Source of the DNA: Erythrobacter sp.
GTDB taxonomy: Bacteria; Pseudomonadota; Alphaproteobacteria; Sphingomonadales; Sphingomonadaceae
Direction of reading: 5' to 3'
Length of the DNA: 64,000 nt
Assembly: GCF_030066995.1 (NCBI RefSeq)
Contig: NZ_JASJAP010000001.1
Location: forward strand, 310,001 to 374,000
A model generated the notes under the pieces. That model was not told the origin of the DNA. It searched no databases and saw nothing but the letters and a program-made list of their open reading frames with translations. A program made the position numbers and the translations under genes. Shown here one piece after another: positions 54,606 to 63,374 of this stretch. Positions within the stretch are counted from its first letter, which is position 1, and the number at the start of each line of letters is the position of its first letter.

Positions 54606-55782
54606 ACGCGGGGTGGGACTTAGATTGATAAGAGTGCGGTGTAGGGAGCGTCGAGAACGAGAACGCTTTGCGCTTGTGCCCGTCGACCATAAGTTGGGCA
54701 AAGCCTCGATAATTCGGCAGTTGCGGAAAATAGCGCGGTTCAATGTCTCCGAACTGGCGGGCAATCAGAGGGGCATCCTGCGCGCCGATACGCAGCGATA
54801 TGAGCGTGCCCGCATTGCCGATGATGGCATCCACTACGGCTTTGTCGGCCTGAGTGAGAAACTGATGCGAAGCGCAGAGCCCAAGCGCGTATTTTCTGGT
54901 TTCTGACAAAAGGTCGGCCACGCTGCCAGTGGTGAAGGCATGAAATTCATCGGCGTAGACGAAGAATGGTCGTCGTTCTTGTTGTGGCAGATCGTGACGG
55001 CTCATCGCCGCATTGATAAAATTGGTCATCACAAGGCCGCCGACGACATTTGCGATGTCGGCGCCGACGCGGCCTTTGGCCAGACTTACCAGCAATACCT
55101 GGCCTGCATCCATAATCCGGCGAAAGCGCAGCGGTTTCTCCGGCGCGCATAGCGATTGACGCACGGTCGCGTTGGCTAGAAAGGCACTCAGCTTGTTGGC
55201 AATCGGTGCCACACCATCACTGGCGGTTAGATAGTTCATCCTGGGAAACTCGACTGTCCAGAATGCCCGCAGCTGCGGATCAGTAAGACGCGCTACGACC
55301 GCCCGGCGAAAGTCCTTATCGACATAAAGCCGCACGATCTCGCTCATATCCGATGCAGGTTGATTTAAGAGCGCCAGAACAGCTTGGCGCAAGAGATGCT
55401 CCATGCGCGGCCCCCAGTTACGATCGCCCCATTGTTTCTTGAGCGTTTCGATAAAACCGGATGCGATGAGGGGCCGGAGTGCAGCGGGAACGCAGGTGAT
55501 CGGATTGTAACCATAGGGGCAGGTCGGATCGCCAACCCGCCAATAGATGAGATCGCGGTCGATAATCGCACAAAGTTCATTGGTCAGATCGCCGTGTGGA
55601 TCAATGAGGCAAAAACCGGTTCCGTTTGCAGCATCTTGCAGCGCCATATTTTTGAGCATGGTGCTTTTGCCCGTCCCGGTCTGGCCGATTATGTATTGAT
55701 GCGAAAGCCGATCCTGCGCGGTCACACCAAAGGGGCGTGGTCCTTCGCGAGTGTCGGCAAGTCCGAGTGTTATGGCGTTCAT
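54595..55782 (-). CDS. VirD4/HerA-like DNA-translocase ATPase
   Basis: A 395-residue P-loop ATPase of the coupling-protein/FtsK-HerA superfamily. Walker A is IIGQTGTGKSTMLKNM, followed by IDPHGDL; Walker B is PFFVYADEFHAF, then a conserved arginine and glutamine segment (SETRKYALGLCASHQFLTQ). It lacks the N-terminal membrane helices of real VirD4, so it may act in the cytoplasm. Such soluble relatives occur in mobile elements. ATG 55782 starts at MNAITLGLADT; the frame opens earlier without a ribosome site. It heads the ATPase/49-aa/recombinase operon. Confidence 0.85.
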   Translation of the reverse strand: MNAITLGLADTREGPRPFGVTAQDRLSHQYIIGQTGTGKSTMLKNMALQDAANGTGFCLIDPHGDLTNELCAIIDRDLIYWRVGDPTCPYGYNPITCVPAALRPLIASGFIETLKKQWGDRNWGPRMEHLLRQAVLALLNQPASDMSEIVRLYVDKDFRRAVVARLTDPQLRAFWTVEFPRMNYLTASDGVAPIANKLSAFLANATVRQSLCAPEKPLRFRRIMDAGQVLLVSLAKGRVGADIANVVGGLVMTNFINAAMSRHDLPQQERRPFFVYADEFHAFTTGSVADLLSETRKYALGLCASHQFLTQADKAVVDAIIGNAGTLISLRIGAQDAPLIARQFGDIEPRYFPQLPNYRGFAQLMVDGHKRKAFSFSTLPTPHSYQSKSHPAYAL

Positions 55783-55918
55783 ACAACTCAGTGTGCGGGA
55801 GAGAGGCGTGTCTCGATAGTGCGGTTGGCAGCAGGCCATGTGGCCTGATGGGCACTCGCACTAGACGCGCTTTCCACAGGCGCGGTATTCTACCCCCTGG
55901 GGAACGAGGCTGTATTAC

Positions 55919-55997
55919 CTCCGACGCAGTGAGAGCTGCCATCCGGAAAGGTGACAACCTTTCCGAAGGAGCGCGCGCCTCTCGCACTGTGTCGGAG
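55919..55997. repeat. nested inverted repeats between divergent island genes
   Basis: An outer pair, 55919-55935 and 55979-55997 (core CTCCGAC...GTCGGAG, near-perfect over about 17 bases), encloses an inner perfect 9-base pair, CGGAAAGGT (55944-55952) with ACCTTTCCG (55957-55965), loop GACA. It lies in the 340-base gap between the ATPase operon (minus) and the HTH gene (plus). The shape fits an operator for the HTH protein, an oriT-like hairpin or a recombination site. No other gene is visible in the gap. Confidence 0.65.
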
Positions 55998-56122
55998 GGA
56001 TGACGGGACAGATAGCCCGCTTGCCACGAAAATGGGGATTGGGAATCTCACTCGCACTATTGCATTTACCGTGCGCACGATAAGCTTTGCAGTGGGCTTA
56101 TCAGTTTAATCAAACCCAAGAC

Positions 56123-56476
56123 ATGAATACACAATTTGCGCATGATCTGTGTGCGGCTCGCCAGAAGGCAGGCCTTACGCAGCGCGATCTCTGCATATTG
56201 CTTGAGATTGGCAGCAAGGACATAGCCGCGCTCGAACAGGGCGTCGTCCAGCCAAGCCCCGAGCAATTGTGCCGATTATCGATCATTTACCGCCGTTCTT
56301 TCACCGAATATTATGAAGGGCTGATGCGGGCAGCACGCGAAGCTTTGTTTCGCAGCCTGCCCGATCTGCCGGAACATAGCGGCGATGAGAAAGCCGAATT
56401 TAATCGAGACAACACGCTGAAACGACTGGATAGGGAGCTGACCGCCGCCTTAACCCGTCACCATGCAAAGTCTTAG
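56123..56476 (+). CDS. XRE-type helix-turn-helix protein
   Basis: A 117-residue protein with a Cro/CI-type HTH at residues ~6-60 (LCAARQKAGLTQRDLCILLEIGSKDIAALEQGVVQPSP) and a basic helical tail. It is likely the transcriptional regulator of the divergent ATPase operon; the nested inverted repeats lie between them. ATG 56123 is the better start, although an in-frame TTG at 56087 is open. It overlaps the next gene by 14 bases. Confidence 0.8.
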   Translation: MNTQFAHDLCAARQKAGLTQRDLCILLEIGSKDIAALEQGVVQPSPEQLCRLSIIYRRSFTEYYEGLMRAAREALFRSLPDLPEHSGDEKAEFNRDNTLKRLDRELTAALTRHHAKS

Positions 56477-57095
56477 CTATCTGGCCTTTGCCGCCGGGTA
56501 TCGCCGGATCAGCTTTGTGCTGATCGAAGATGGATTGCTGGCTACCTGGCACACTTCGAACATCGCGGCCAAAAGCCCGGACACTGCACGCGAATTTGCA
56601 AGCGAGTTCATAAATTTGTTCCAGCCAAATGTGATTGTGATGGAGAAACTTGAGACCACCAAGCGCAAAGGCAGAAACGCACGCTTGCTTCTGGAGGAGA
56701 TTCACGGGCAGGCAGAGCAAGCTGAGGGCCACTTTCTCTCGCTCAAGCGTGAAAAGGCCTTTCGCAACCGACAAGCAGAAGCGGAGCATCAGGCGCAAAC
56801 GGTGTCGGCACGCAGCGAAGGTGGCAACCAACCATTCTTGGCGAGACGGTTAGCCACCTCATCCGCGAGATCGGCTTTTGCCAGTTTGCGGCAGTTCTCG
56901 GCTGCTGCCTCTCCGCATTCCTCACGCAAAAGGTCGAGCAAGGCCGATTTGGTCATCTTCCCAAAGAATGCTGCATCGGGTTGCCACTTGGCAGCCATAT
57001 CGATGCCAAGGCGCTGCTGGATGTCACTTGGCAGAGCGCTGGTCGCATCAACCAGCGTAGCTACCAAAGAGGCAAACAGTTGCTGTTTGCGGTGA
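56463..57095 (+). CDS. possible RuvC/RNase H-fold protein, probably truncated
   Basis: The first ~110 residues look like a real protein: a beta-hairpin start (SYLAFAAGYRRISFVLIEDG), then VIVMEKLETTKRKGRNARLLLEE and REKAFRNRQAEAEHQAQ, a pattern seen in RuvC-like proteins of mobile elements. The usual Asp of the first strand is replaced (AFAAG), so activity is doubtful. From about 56790 the frame runs antisense through the ParB gene and turns into Ser/Ala/Arg-rich filler, so the natural C-terminus appears lost. The start overlaps the HTH gene. Family assignment is tentative. Confidence 0.45.
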   Translation: MQSLSYLAFAAGYRRISFVLIEDGLLATWHTSNIAAKSPDTAREFASEFINLFQPNVIVMEKLETTKRKGRNARLLLEEIHGQAEQAEGHFLSLKREKAFRNRQAEAEHQAQTVSARSEGGNQPFLARRLATSSARSAFASLRQFSAAASPHSSRKRSSKADLVIFPKNAASGCHLAAISMPRRCWMSLGRALVASTSVATKEANSCCLR

Positions 57096-58522
57096 GCATC
57101 CCACTCCGCGATTTGATCGAGTATGTTGCCGCGCTCAAACTCTGCCAAAGCCTTGTCAGCCGCGTCCTCCGCATCGACGAAGGTGATTCCAGCGAATAGG
57201 TCCGCGTCCACCTGCACGGGCGAAGCAGCGGTTCGTAGAGCCAATGGTGAATTCACCGCACAAGCGAGGCGATCCTCAATCAGAGCCACAAGCAAAAGAT
57301 CGAAGGCCATGTCGGGATTGCCACATAGGGCCTCACGCACGGCCAGCAATTTGATACGGTGGATGGCCTCGGTCAGTTTGCGGCTGAACCGCTCGGGCTT
57401 GCCATCGTCCGCCTTCTTGCTCCGCTTGGCTTTACGCAGAGACACCGGCTGAATGGTAAGCGCGCCGTTGTAGCCAAGAAAGATGATGACCTTTGCGTCC
57501 TCCTTCTGCTTGTCCGTGAAGCAGCGGCGGGCTTGCTCGATCCTGCCAAGTTCATCGTCGATGGCGCGCAGGTCAGCATTGTTCCAAACCTCGGCTTCGG
57601 GGTCCGCCTCGGTGATGGCTTCCGCCTTGGCCTCCAATTCTGCAACCCGCGCTGCTTCCATCGCGGTCAGATCACACAAGCCTTGGGGCCGGATGTGATT
57701 TAGCGCGTAGAAGTTGTCGGGTTGACGCTCGACAATCTCAACCTCCGGCCATCTGTCTGCCAGCCATTCCTCGCGCAACGTATCCAATCGCTGCCATACC
57801 AACGACCAGACAAGTTCGGCATCGTCGGCAAAACCGCCTTCGTCACCGCTGAACAGATCGCGCGTTATCGTCCCGCCTGCTTCGATGTATTTCGCGAAGG
57901 GCACAAGATCGAATAGTCCGCTGTCCGTGGCGATCTTGTCATCGGTGAGCGCCTTGCGAACCATGTGGGCGCTATTGCCAAACTCACCGAAGAGGCGAAG
58001 CTGACATTCCTGATCGTCGGTCAGCGTGTAGGCTTTGGCCGTATCTAGCCCGATTTCGTCCTTGGCCAGTGAAGCTCGGATGTCGGGATGCAGGTTTGCC
58101 AGCGACAGGATGCGGTTCACATGGGCTGGGGTAACGCCAAAGCGTGCTGCAATGTCGTCACTGGCCAGTCCATCCGCTGCCAGCTTGCCATAGGCCTCGA
58201 TGGCGTCGGCGGGGTGCATATCGTCGCGTGACTGGTTTTCGGCCAGCGACAACTCGAGCGCTTCCTTCTTTGGCCTGATCGACACTGGCACCACGAAGTC
58301 TTCGGGCAAGCGGCCCTGCTTTTGCAGCAAACGGATAGCCTCCAATCGCCGCCCGCCAGCGACTACGGCAAAGCCACTGCCGTTCTTGTATGCGACAAGA
58401 TTATGGATGACACCGTGCGCGGCAATGTCTTCGGCCAAGGCCTCAATATTCCGACGCTTCGATTTGCGGACATTGAGCGGAGACAGCTTCAAGTTGGCAG
58501 GGGCGATGGTGGTGATGGTCAT
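56789..58522 (-). CDS. large ParB/RepB/Spo0J family protein
   Basis: A 577-residue DNA-binding protein. The ParB/sulfiredoxin-like domain spans ~1-95 with LKLSPLNVRKSKRRNIEALAEDI, VVAGGRRLEAI and ELSLAENQSRDDMHPAD; an HTH lies around 110-150 (ASDDIAARFGVTPAHVNRILSL). A long C-terminal region (~160-577) is mostly helical and typical of the oversize ParB-like proteins on alphaproteobacterial plasmids and ICEs. No ParA is encoded nearby, so it may act in regulation or replication and not classical partition. ATG 58522 has AAAGGA nine bases before. The 3' end overlaps the truncated RuvC-like frame. Confidence 0.9.
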   Translation of the reverse strand: MTITTIAPANLKLSPLNVRKSKRRNIEALAEDIAAHGVIHNLVAYKNGSGFAVVAGGRRLEAIRLLQKQGRLPEDFVVPVSIRPKKEALELSLAENQSRDDMHPADAIEAYGKLAADGLASDDIAARFGVTPAHVNRILSLANLHPDIRASLAKDEIGLDTAKAYTLTDDQECQLRLFGEFGNSAHMVRKALTDDKIATDSGLFDLVPFAKYIEAGGTITRDLFSGDEGGFADDAELVWSLVWQRLDTLREEWLADRWPEVEIVERQPDNFYALNHIRPQGLCDLTAMEAARVAELEAKAEAITEADPEAEVWNNADLRAIDDELGRIEQARRCFTDKQKEDAKVIIFLGYNGALTIQPVSLRKAKRSKKADDGKPERFSRKLTEAIHRIKLLAVREALCGNPDMAFDLLLVALIEDRLACAVNSPLALRTAASPVQVDADLFAGITFVDAEDAADKALAEFERGNILDQIAEWDAHRKQQLFASLVATLVDATSALPSDIQQRLGIDMAAKWQPDAAFFGKMTKSALLDLLREECGEAAAENCRKLAKADLADEVANRLAKNGWLPPSLRADTVCA

Positions 58523-58606
58523 GTAACAGGTCCTTTCCTTGATATTGGGGTGATGGCCCAAACGGCCATCGGCCCTGCCCTTCGGCGAGAACGGGATGGG
58601 GAAAGG

Positions 58607-58758
58607 AAAGCATGAAATGCCTCGGGGTGGTGCGGACGCAGCCCGACACCGTCGGGCGAGTCACGGCCCGTGCATTTCATGCTTTGGAAAACGAAAGGGC
58701 AGCGCCCTTGGTGTTTTCCATCAAACAAAAAGACGCGCGGCCATGATATCATGGCCGC
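58607..58758. repeat. cluster of three long palindromes upstream of parB-like gene
   Basis: Palindrome A: 14-base perfect arms 58607-58620 (AAAGCATGAAATGC) and 58672-58685, with an inner GCCCGAC/GTCGGGC pair at 58641-58657. Palindrome B: GGAAAAC (58686-58692) with GTTTTCC (58713-58719), inner AAGGGC/GCCCTT at 58695-58709. Palindrome C: a 22-base perfect palindrome at 58737-58758 centred on GATATC. They fill the 312-base divergent gap between the ParB-like and DUF3768-type genes; no gene is seen. A ParB-like binding site, origin or dual operator is likely. Confidence 0.7.
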
Positions 58759-58834
58759 ATTCCGTGTTCTTCAGGGCTCGCCTGCACGGCTCCGGCTGCA
58801 AGTCATGTTGCCGGATTGTGCAGGAGAGCATTTC

Positions 58835-59182
58835 ATGGACAAGGAAAAGAACCAAAATGAGAAGGTTGGGCGCATCCGACGCCTCAACGACCGCTTCCGC
58901 CGGTCTGGCATCGGTGGCGACATCCTCATCACGCCTGGCATCCAATCACTTGGCGATGAAGGTCTTCAAAAAGTTGCCGCCAAGGTGGCCGAATTCGATC
59001 AGTTCGATCACGACAATGACCCGCATGGCGAACACGACTTTGGCGCGTTTGATCATGACGGGCAGCGCATCTTCTGGAAGATCGACTACTATGGGCCGGA
59101 CCTGATGTCCGGCAGCGAAGACCCGTCAGACCCTGACGCAACACGCCGCGTCCTCACCATCATGCTGGCTTCAGAATACTGA
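58835..59182 (+). CDS. DUF3768-type protein
   Basis: A 115-residue soluble protein. VGRIRRLNDRFRRSGIGGDI, then NDPHGEHDFGAFDHDGQRIFWKIDYYG and the ending RRVLTIMLASEY match what I know of DUF3768, a small protein common on plasmids and conjugative elements of alphaproteobacteria, often near ParB-like and antirestriction genes; its function is not established. ATG 58835 has AGGAGAG six bases upstream, so the longer open frame (from 58670) through the palindromes is rejected. A terminator follows. Confidence 0.85.
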   Translation: MDKEKNQNEKVGRIRRLNDRFRRSGIGGDILITPGIQSLGDEGLQKVAAKVAEFDQFDHDNDPHGEHDFGAFDHDGQRIFWKIDYYGPDLMSGSEDPSDPDATRRVLTIMLASEY

Positions 59183-59196
59183 TGCCCGGCCCATCA

Positions 59197-59223
59197 TGGC
59201 ACCGCTTCGGCGGTGTCATTTTT
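59197..59223 (+). terminator. terminator of the DUF3768-type gene
   Basis: GGCACCGC, TTCG loop and GCGGTGTC form an eight-base stem (one wobble), followed by ATTTTT. It ends 40 bases after the gene. Confidence 0.85.
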
Positions 59224-59655
59224 CCCTACTGACTCAAGGGTGCCCCCACGGCGTACGACCGAGAAGGCGACCAACCACTGTTCGTTTCTGAGCGTGAGAC
59301 CACGCAATCGAACTCGAACCCCTGCAACCTGATTGATCGATAACAATCACTATGCAAAGCATGATTGCTATAGCTTTATCTCGTCAGCGTCATGAGAACG
59401 CGGGCAGACATCAGAAAGCGGCAAGCAGCAGTTGCTCGACTTGCCAACGCTTCCGGGCTTAGCAACCCAAAGGTGAGCCAAAGATCAAGTAACCGATACC
59501 GCGCGGACTGCTCGCATTGGGATAGTAAATCTGACCCTAACGGGACGTGGAGCTACTTTGTGTTCTTCGGGGTATCGCAATAATGTCGGTCACACTTGTC
59601 TTGCATCGCCTCCTGTATCTTCTAAACGAAAGAGTTCAGGGGTCACACGAGAATC
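59224..59655. other. no recognised gene
   Basis: About 430 bases between the DUF3768-type terminator and the type I secretion gene. One open frame at 59392-59583 (63 codons, MRTRADIRKRQAAVARL) has no ribosome site and no recognisable similarity; it may be a remnant. The right edge of the island should lie in or near this stretch. I saw no copy of the tRNA-Met 3' end here. Confidence 0.5.
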
Positions 59656-61878
59656 ATGAACACGATGGAGTCCGATCACTCGGCGGTGCCTGCCGACGAG
59701 GCACTTGCGAGTTTCGTCATGCTTGCGCAGTTCCTGGGCACGCCCGCGGAGCCCGCGCAGATCCATCACGATCGCGGGCGGGGTGATGAGCCGTATACAT
59801 TCGACGATCTGATCCGCATCGCGAAGAAGCTTGACCTGATCGCGCGCCGGAAAAGCGCTGCGCCGGACAGCTTTCCCAAACTGCCGCTGCCCGCACTGGT
59901 CAGGCTGGCCGATGGTGGCACGGCCATCCTGCTCAAGGTCGATGACAGCGGCGAGACCGGCGTGCGGCATATGGTGCTCAAGCCCGGCGCTGAGCGACCC
60001 GAGATTTGGGACGAGGACCGCGTCTACGCCGAGTTCGAACTCGAGGGCGGCAAAGCCGACCTGCTCATGATGACGAGCCGCGAGCATATGGCGGGCCAGA
60101 AGCGCGCTTTCGATATCAGCTGGTTTATCCCCGCCCTCGTCAAGTATCGCCGCCCTCTGCGCGATGTGCTGCTGGGATCATTTTTCTTGCAGCTCGTTGG
60201 ACTGGCCTCGCCGATCTTCTTCCAGCTCGTGATCGACAAGGTGCTGGTCCACCAGTCGATGACGACGCTTGAAGTGCTCGCCATTGGTCTCGCCACAGTG
60301 CTGGTGTTCGAGACGATGTTGTCAGGCCTCAGGCAATGGCTCTTTGCGCACACAACCAACCGCGTCGATGCAGAGCTGTCCGCCGCTCTCTTCAAGCACC
60401 TTGTTGCGCTGCCGCTGAGCTATTTCGAGGCCCGGCGCGTGGGCGACAGTGTTGCGCGCGTGCGCGAGCTTGAAAACATCCGCAACTTCCTCACTTCGAA
60501 CGCTGTCACCGTGCTGATCGACCTGTTCTTCACCATCGTGTTCTTCGCGGTGATGTATCTCTATTCTCCGATGCTGACGTTGATCGTGGCGCTGACGATC
60601 CCGATTTATGTTGCGATCTCGGTGTTCATCACGCCGCCTTTGCGCGCCCGGCTCGATGAGAAGTTCAAGCGCGGCGCGGAGAACCAGGCCTTCCTCGTCG
60701 AGACTGTCACCGGTATCGGTACGCTCAAGTCGATGGCGGTCGAACCTCGTATGCGCGACCGCTGGGAAAAGCAGTTTGCAGGCTACATCAAGACGGGCTG
60801 GGACGTCACCGTGCTCAGCACCTGGGGCAGTCATCTCATCCAGCTGGTGAGCAAACTCACAACCGTCGCGATCCTGTTCTTCGGCGCGCAGGCGGTGATT
60901 GCTGGGTCGCTGACGGTGGGTGCGCTGGTGGCGTTCAACATGCTCTCCGGCCGTGTAGCGCAGCCGATCCTGCGATTGTCACAGCTCTGGCAGGATTTCC
61001 AGCAGGTGCGCATCTCGGTCGACCGGCTCGGTGATATCCTCAACTCCCCTGCAGAGCCGGAGCACAATCCCAACCGTGCGAGCCTGCCGCCGATTACTGG
61101 CGCGGTGGAGTTCGACAAGGTCCGCTTCCGCTATCGCCCCGATGCGCCCGAAGCGCTGCGCGGCATCAATCTCAAAATCGCGCCGGGCGAAATGCTCGGC
61201 ATTGTCGGCCCGTCAGGCTCGGGCAAATCGACTCTGACCAAGCTCGTGCAGCGGCTTTATGTGCCCGAGCAGGGGAGGGTGCTCGTCGATGGGACGGACC
61301 TCTCGCTCGTCGATCCCGCATGGCTGCGGCGGCAGGTGGGCGTCGTTCTGCAGGAGAATATCCTGTTCAACCGCTCGGTGCGCGAGAACATCGCACTGTC
61401 AAACCCAACGCTGCCGATGGAGCAGGTCATCGCCGCCGCTGAGCTCGCCGGAGCGCACGAGTTTATCCTCACCCTGCCGCACGGCTATGACACCGTGATC
61501 GAAGAGCGCGGCTCGAACCTTTCGGGCGGCCAGCGCCAGCGCCTCGCCATCGCTCGTGCGCTCATCACCGATCCGCGCATCCTCATCCTCGATGAAGCGA
61601 CCAGCGCGCTCGATGCCGAAAGCGAAGAGATCATCCAGAACAACCTCAGTCGCATCGCTGAGGGGCGCACTGTGATGATCATCGCACACCGTCTTTCGGC
61701 TGTGCGTCCATGCGATCGCATCATCACCGTCGAAGCGGGCGAGATCACCGAGATGGGCCGCCATGAAGACCTGCTGAAGGCGGGTGGGCGCTACGCGCAA
61801 TTGCATGCCAAGCAGACCGGGATGGCTGGACAGAACTCAAGACAAGGCGCGCAGCAGGGCGAGGAAGTGCCAGCATGA
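59656..61878 (+). CDS. type I secretion ABC transporter with degenerate C39 domain (HlyB-like)
   Basis: Inner membrane ATPase-permease of a type I secretion system, 740 residues. Residues ~1-150 form a peptidase C39-like domain without the catalytic Cys, so it binds but does not cleave its substrate, as in HlyB. A six-helix ABC membrane domain (~170-450) and nucleotide-binding domain follow: Walker A GPSGSGKSTL, signature LSGGQRQR, Walker B ILILDEATS, H-loop AHRLS. ATG 59656 or 59665 could be the start. The adaptor gene follows with an ATGA overlap. Confidence 0.94.
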   Translation: MNTMESDHSAVPADEALASFVMLAQFLGTPAEPAQIHHDRGRGDEPYTFDDLIRIAKKLDLIARRKSAAPDSFPKLPLPALVRLADGGTAILLKVDDSGETGVRHMVLKPGAERPEIWDEDRVYAEFELEGGKADLLMMTSREHMAGQKRAFDISWFIPALVKYRRPLRDVLLGSFFLQLVGLASPIFFQLVIDKVLVHQSMTTLEVLAIGLATVLVFETMLSGLRQWLFAHTTNRVDAELSAALFKHLVALPLSYFEARRVGDSVARVRELENIRNFLTSNAVTVLIDLFFTIVFFAVMYLYSPMLTLIVALTIPIYVAISVFITPPLRARLDEKFKRGAENQAFLVETVTGIGTLKSMAVEPRMRDRWEKQFAGYIKTGWDVTVLSTWGSHLIQLVSKLTTVAILFFGAQAVIAGSLTVGALVAFNMLSGRVAQPILRLSQLWQDFQQVRISVDRLGDILNSPAEPEHNPNRASLPPITGAVEFDKVRFRYRPDAPEALRGINLKIAPGEMLGIVGPSGSGKSTLTKLVQRLYVPEQGRVLVDGTDLSLVDPAWLRRQVGVVLQENILFNRSVRENIALSNPTLPMEQVIAAAELAGAHEFILTLPHGYDTVIEERGSNLSGGQRQRLAIARALITDPRILILDEATSALDAESEEIIQNNLSRIAEGRTVMIIAHRLSAVRPCDRIITVEAGEITEMGRHEDLLKAGGRYAQLHAKQTGMAGQNSRQGAQQGEEVPA

Positions 61879-63374
61879 GCGTGCTCGCAGACCGCTTCCC
61901 CACGCTCACCAGGCACCTCTCTGTCTTACGCGAGAGCTGGAGCCAGCAGAACGAGGCGGACAAGGCCTTCAAGCCAAAGGAAGAGCACGAATTCCTGCCC
62001 GCGGCGCTTGAGATCATGGAAAAGCCCGCGAGCCCCGGCCTCAAATGGCTTCTGCGGCTTATCTGCGCGCTGTTCGTCCTTGCGCTGCTATGGTCGGTCT
62101 TTGGCCGGATTGATGTGGTCGCGACCGCTGCGGGCAAGACCGTGCCGGGCGGCAATGTGAAGATCATCCAGGCCATCGAAATCGGGGCGGTGCGCGCAAT
62201 CCATGTGACCAATGGCCAATATGTCGAAGCGGGTGAGCTGCTGATCGAGCTCGACCCCACGCTCACCGAAGCTGATGAAGCGCAAAGCGGGCAGACGCTG
62301 CTCTCCGCTCGCATCATCCAGGCGCGCAACGATGCGCTGCTGGCGCACCTGCGCGGGCGCGAGCCCCGCTTTGTTGCGCCTGAAGGCGCTCCGCCCGATA
62401 TTATTGCAACCGAACAAGCTTTTGTCCGCAACGCTGTGGCGCAATACGAAGCGCAGCGCGCCTCGCTGATCCAGCAGCGCAGCGAAAACGAGGCCGAGCT
62501 GGCCGCCGCAAAGGCTGAGACCGCCAAGCTCGAAGAGGCGCTTCCTTACATCGACAAGCAGATGAATGCGCGAGCCGAACTCGCCGAACGTGGGTTCTAC
62601 TCCAAGCTTCAACTACTCGAATACGAACAGCTGCGCGCCGAACATATCCGCAATATCGAAGTGCAGGAGGCCAACCGGATGCGGGCCGAGGCTTCTATCC
62701 GTCGGATCACAGCTGACTTGCAGAGCTTGCGCGCGGGCTTTGGTCGCACTGCCGTTACCGATCTGGCTGAGGCCAATGATCGCGCGAGTATGGCCGCCGA
62801 AGAACTGCGCAAAGCGGAGCGCCGCCGCCGCTTCCAGGAGCTACGAGCGCCTGTTGACGGCGTGGTGCAGCAGTTGGGCGTCTCGACCGTCGGCGGGGTG
62901 GTGCAGCCCGCGCAGCCGCTGATGGTGGTTGTGCCGTGCAGCTCAGGCGATGCAACCAGCGCGGCAAGCTGCAACAGCGGCATCACCGTCGAAGCCTTCG
63001 TGCAGAACAAGGATATCGGCTCGATCAGCGTCGGCCAGCGGGTCGCGGTGAAGCTCGAAGCGTTCAACTTCACCGATTACGGCCTGATCGAAGGCACGGT
63101 CGCCAATATCAGCCGCGACGCTATCGACCAGAGCGAGGCACCCGCAGGCTCGGTGCGCGATGAGAACGGTCGTCCGGTGCAGCCCGGCCTTGTCTACGCC
63201 GCGACCATCGAGCTTGCCTGCGCAGCAGATGATCCCGGGCGCCACGAACTATGCGACAAAGTGCGCCCCGGCATGTCCGTCCAGGCCGAAATCAAGACCG
63301 GGCGGCGGCGGATCATTCAGTATCTGCTTTCGCCGATCAGCAAAGCTATGAGTGAGGCAGGGCGGGAGCGGTGA
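61875..63374 (+). CDS. HlyD family type I secretion adaptor
   Basis: Membrane fusion protein of 499 residues linking the ABC transporter to an outer membrane TolC-type channel. A cytoplasmic N-terminus of ~55 residues, one helix (LLRLICALFVLALLWSVF), lipoyl-like halves (GNVKIIQAIEIGAVRAIHVTNGQ and RAPVDGVVQQLGV), a long coiled coil (~150-310) and a beta-barrel end (VEGTVANISRDAIDQ) are all present. It overlaps the ABC gene by four bases. No TolC gene follows in the window. Confidence 0.94.
   Translation: MSVLADRFPTLTRHLSVLRESWSQQNEADKAFKPKEEHEFLPAALEIMEKPASPGLKWLLRLICALFVLALLWSVFGRIDVVATAAGKTVPGGNVKIIQAIEIGAVRAIHVTNGQYVEAGELLIELDPTLTEADEAQSGQTLLSARIIQARNDALLAHLRGREPRFVAPEGAPPDIIATEQAFVRNAVAQYEAQRASLIQQRSENEAELAAAKAETAKLEEALPYIDKQMNARAELAERGFYSKLQLLEYEQLRAEHIRNIEVQEANRMRAEASIRRITADLQSLRAGFGRTAVTDLAEANDRASMAAEELRKAERRRRFQELRAPVDGVVQQLGVSTVGGVVQPAQPLMVVVPCSSGDATSAASCNSGITVEAFVQNKDIGSISVGQRVAVKLEAFNFTDYGLIEGTVANISRDAIDQSEAPAGSVRDENGRPVQPGLVYAATIELACAADDPGRHELCDKVRPGMSVQAEIKTGRRRIIQYLLSPISKAMSEAGRER

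Noticed and set aside
59320..59340. T-arm-like sequence on the minus strand suggesting a tRNA fragment or att copy
   Set aside because: It does not match the tRNA-Met 3' end and no acceptor or anticodon stem accompanies it.
59392..59583. 63-codon frame as a gene
   Set aside because: No ribosome site, no recognisable similarity and unlike codon use; kept only as a note on the island edge.
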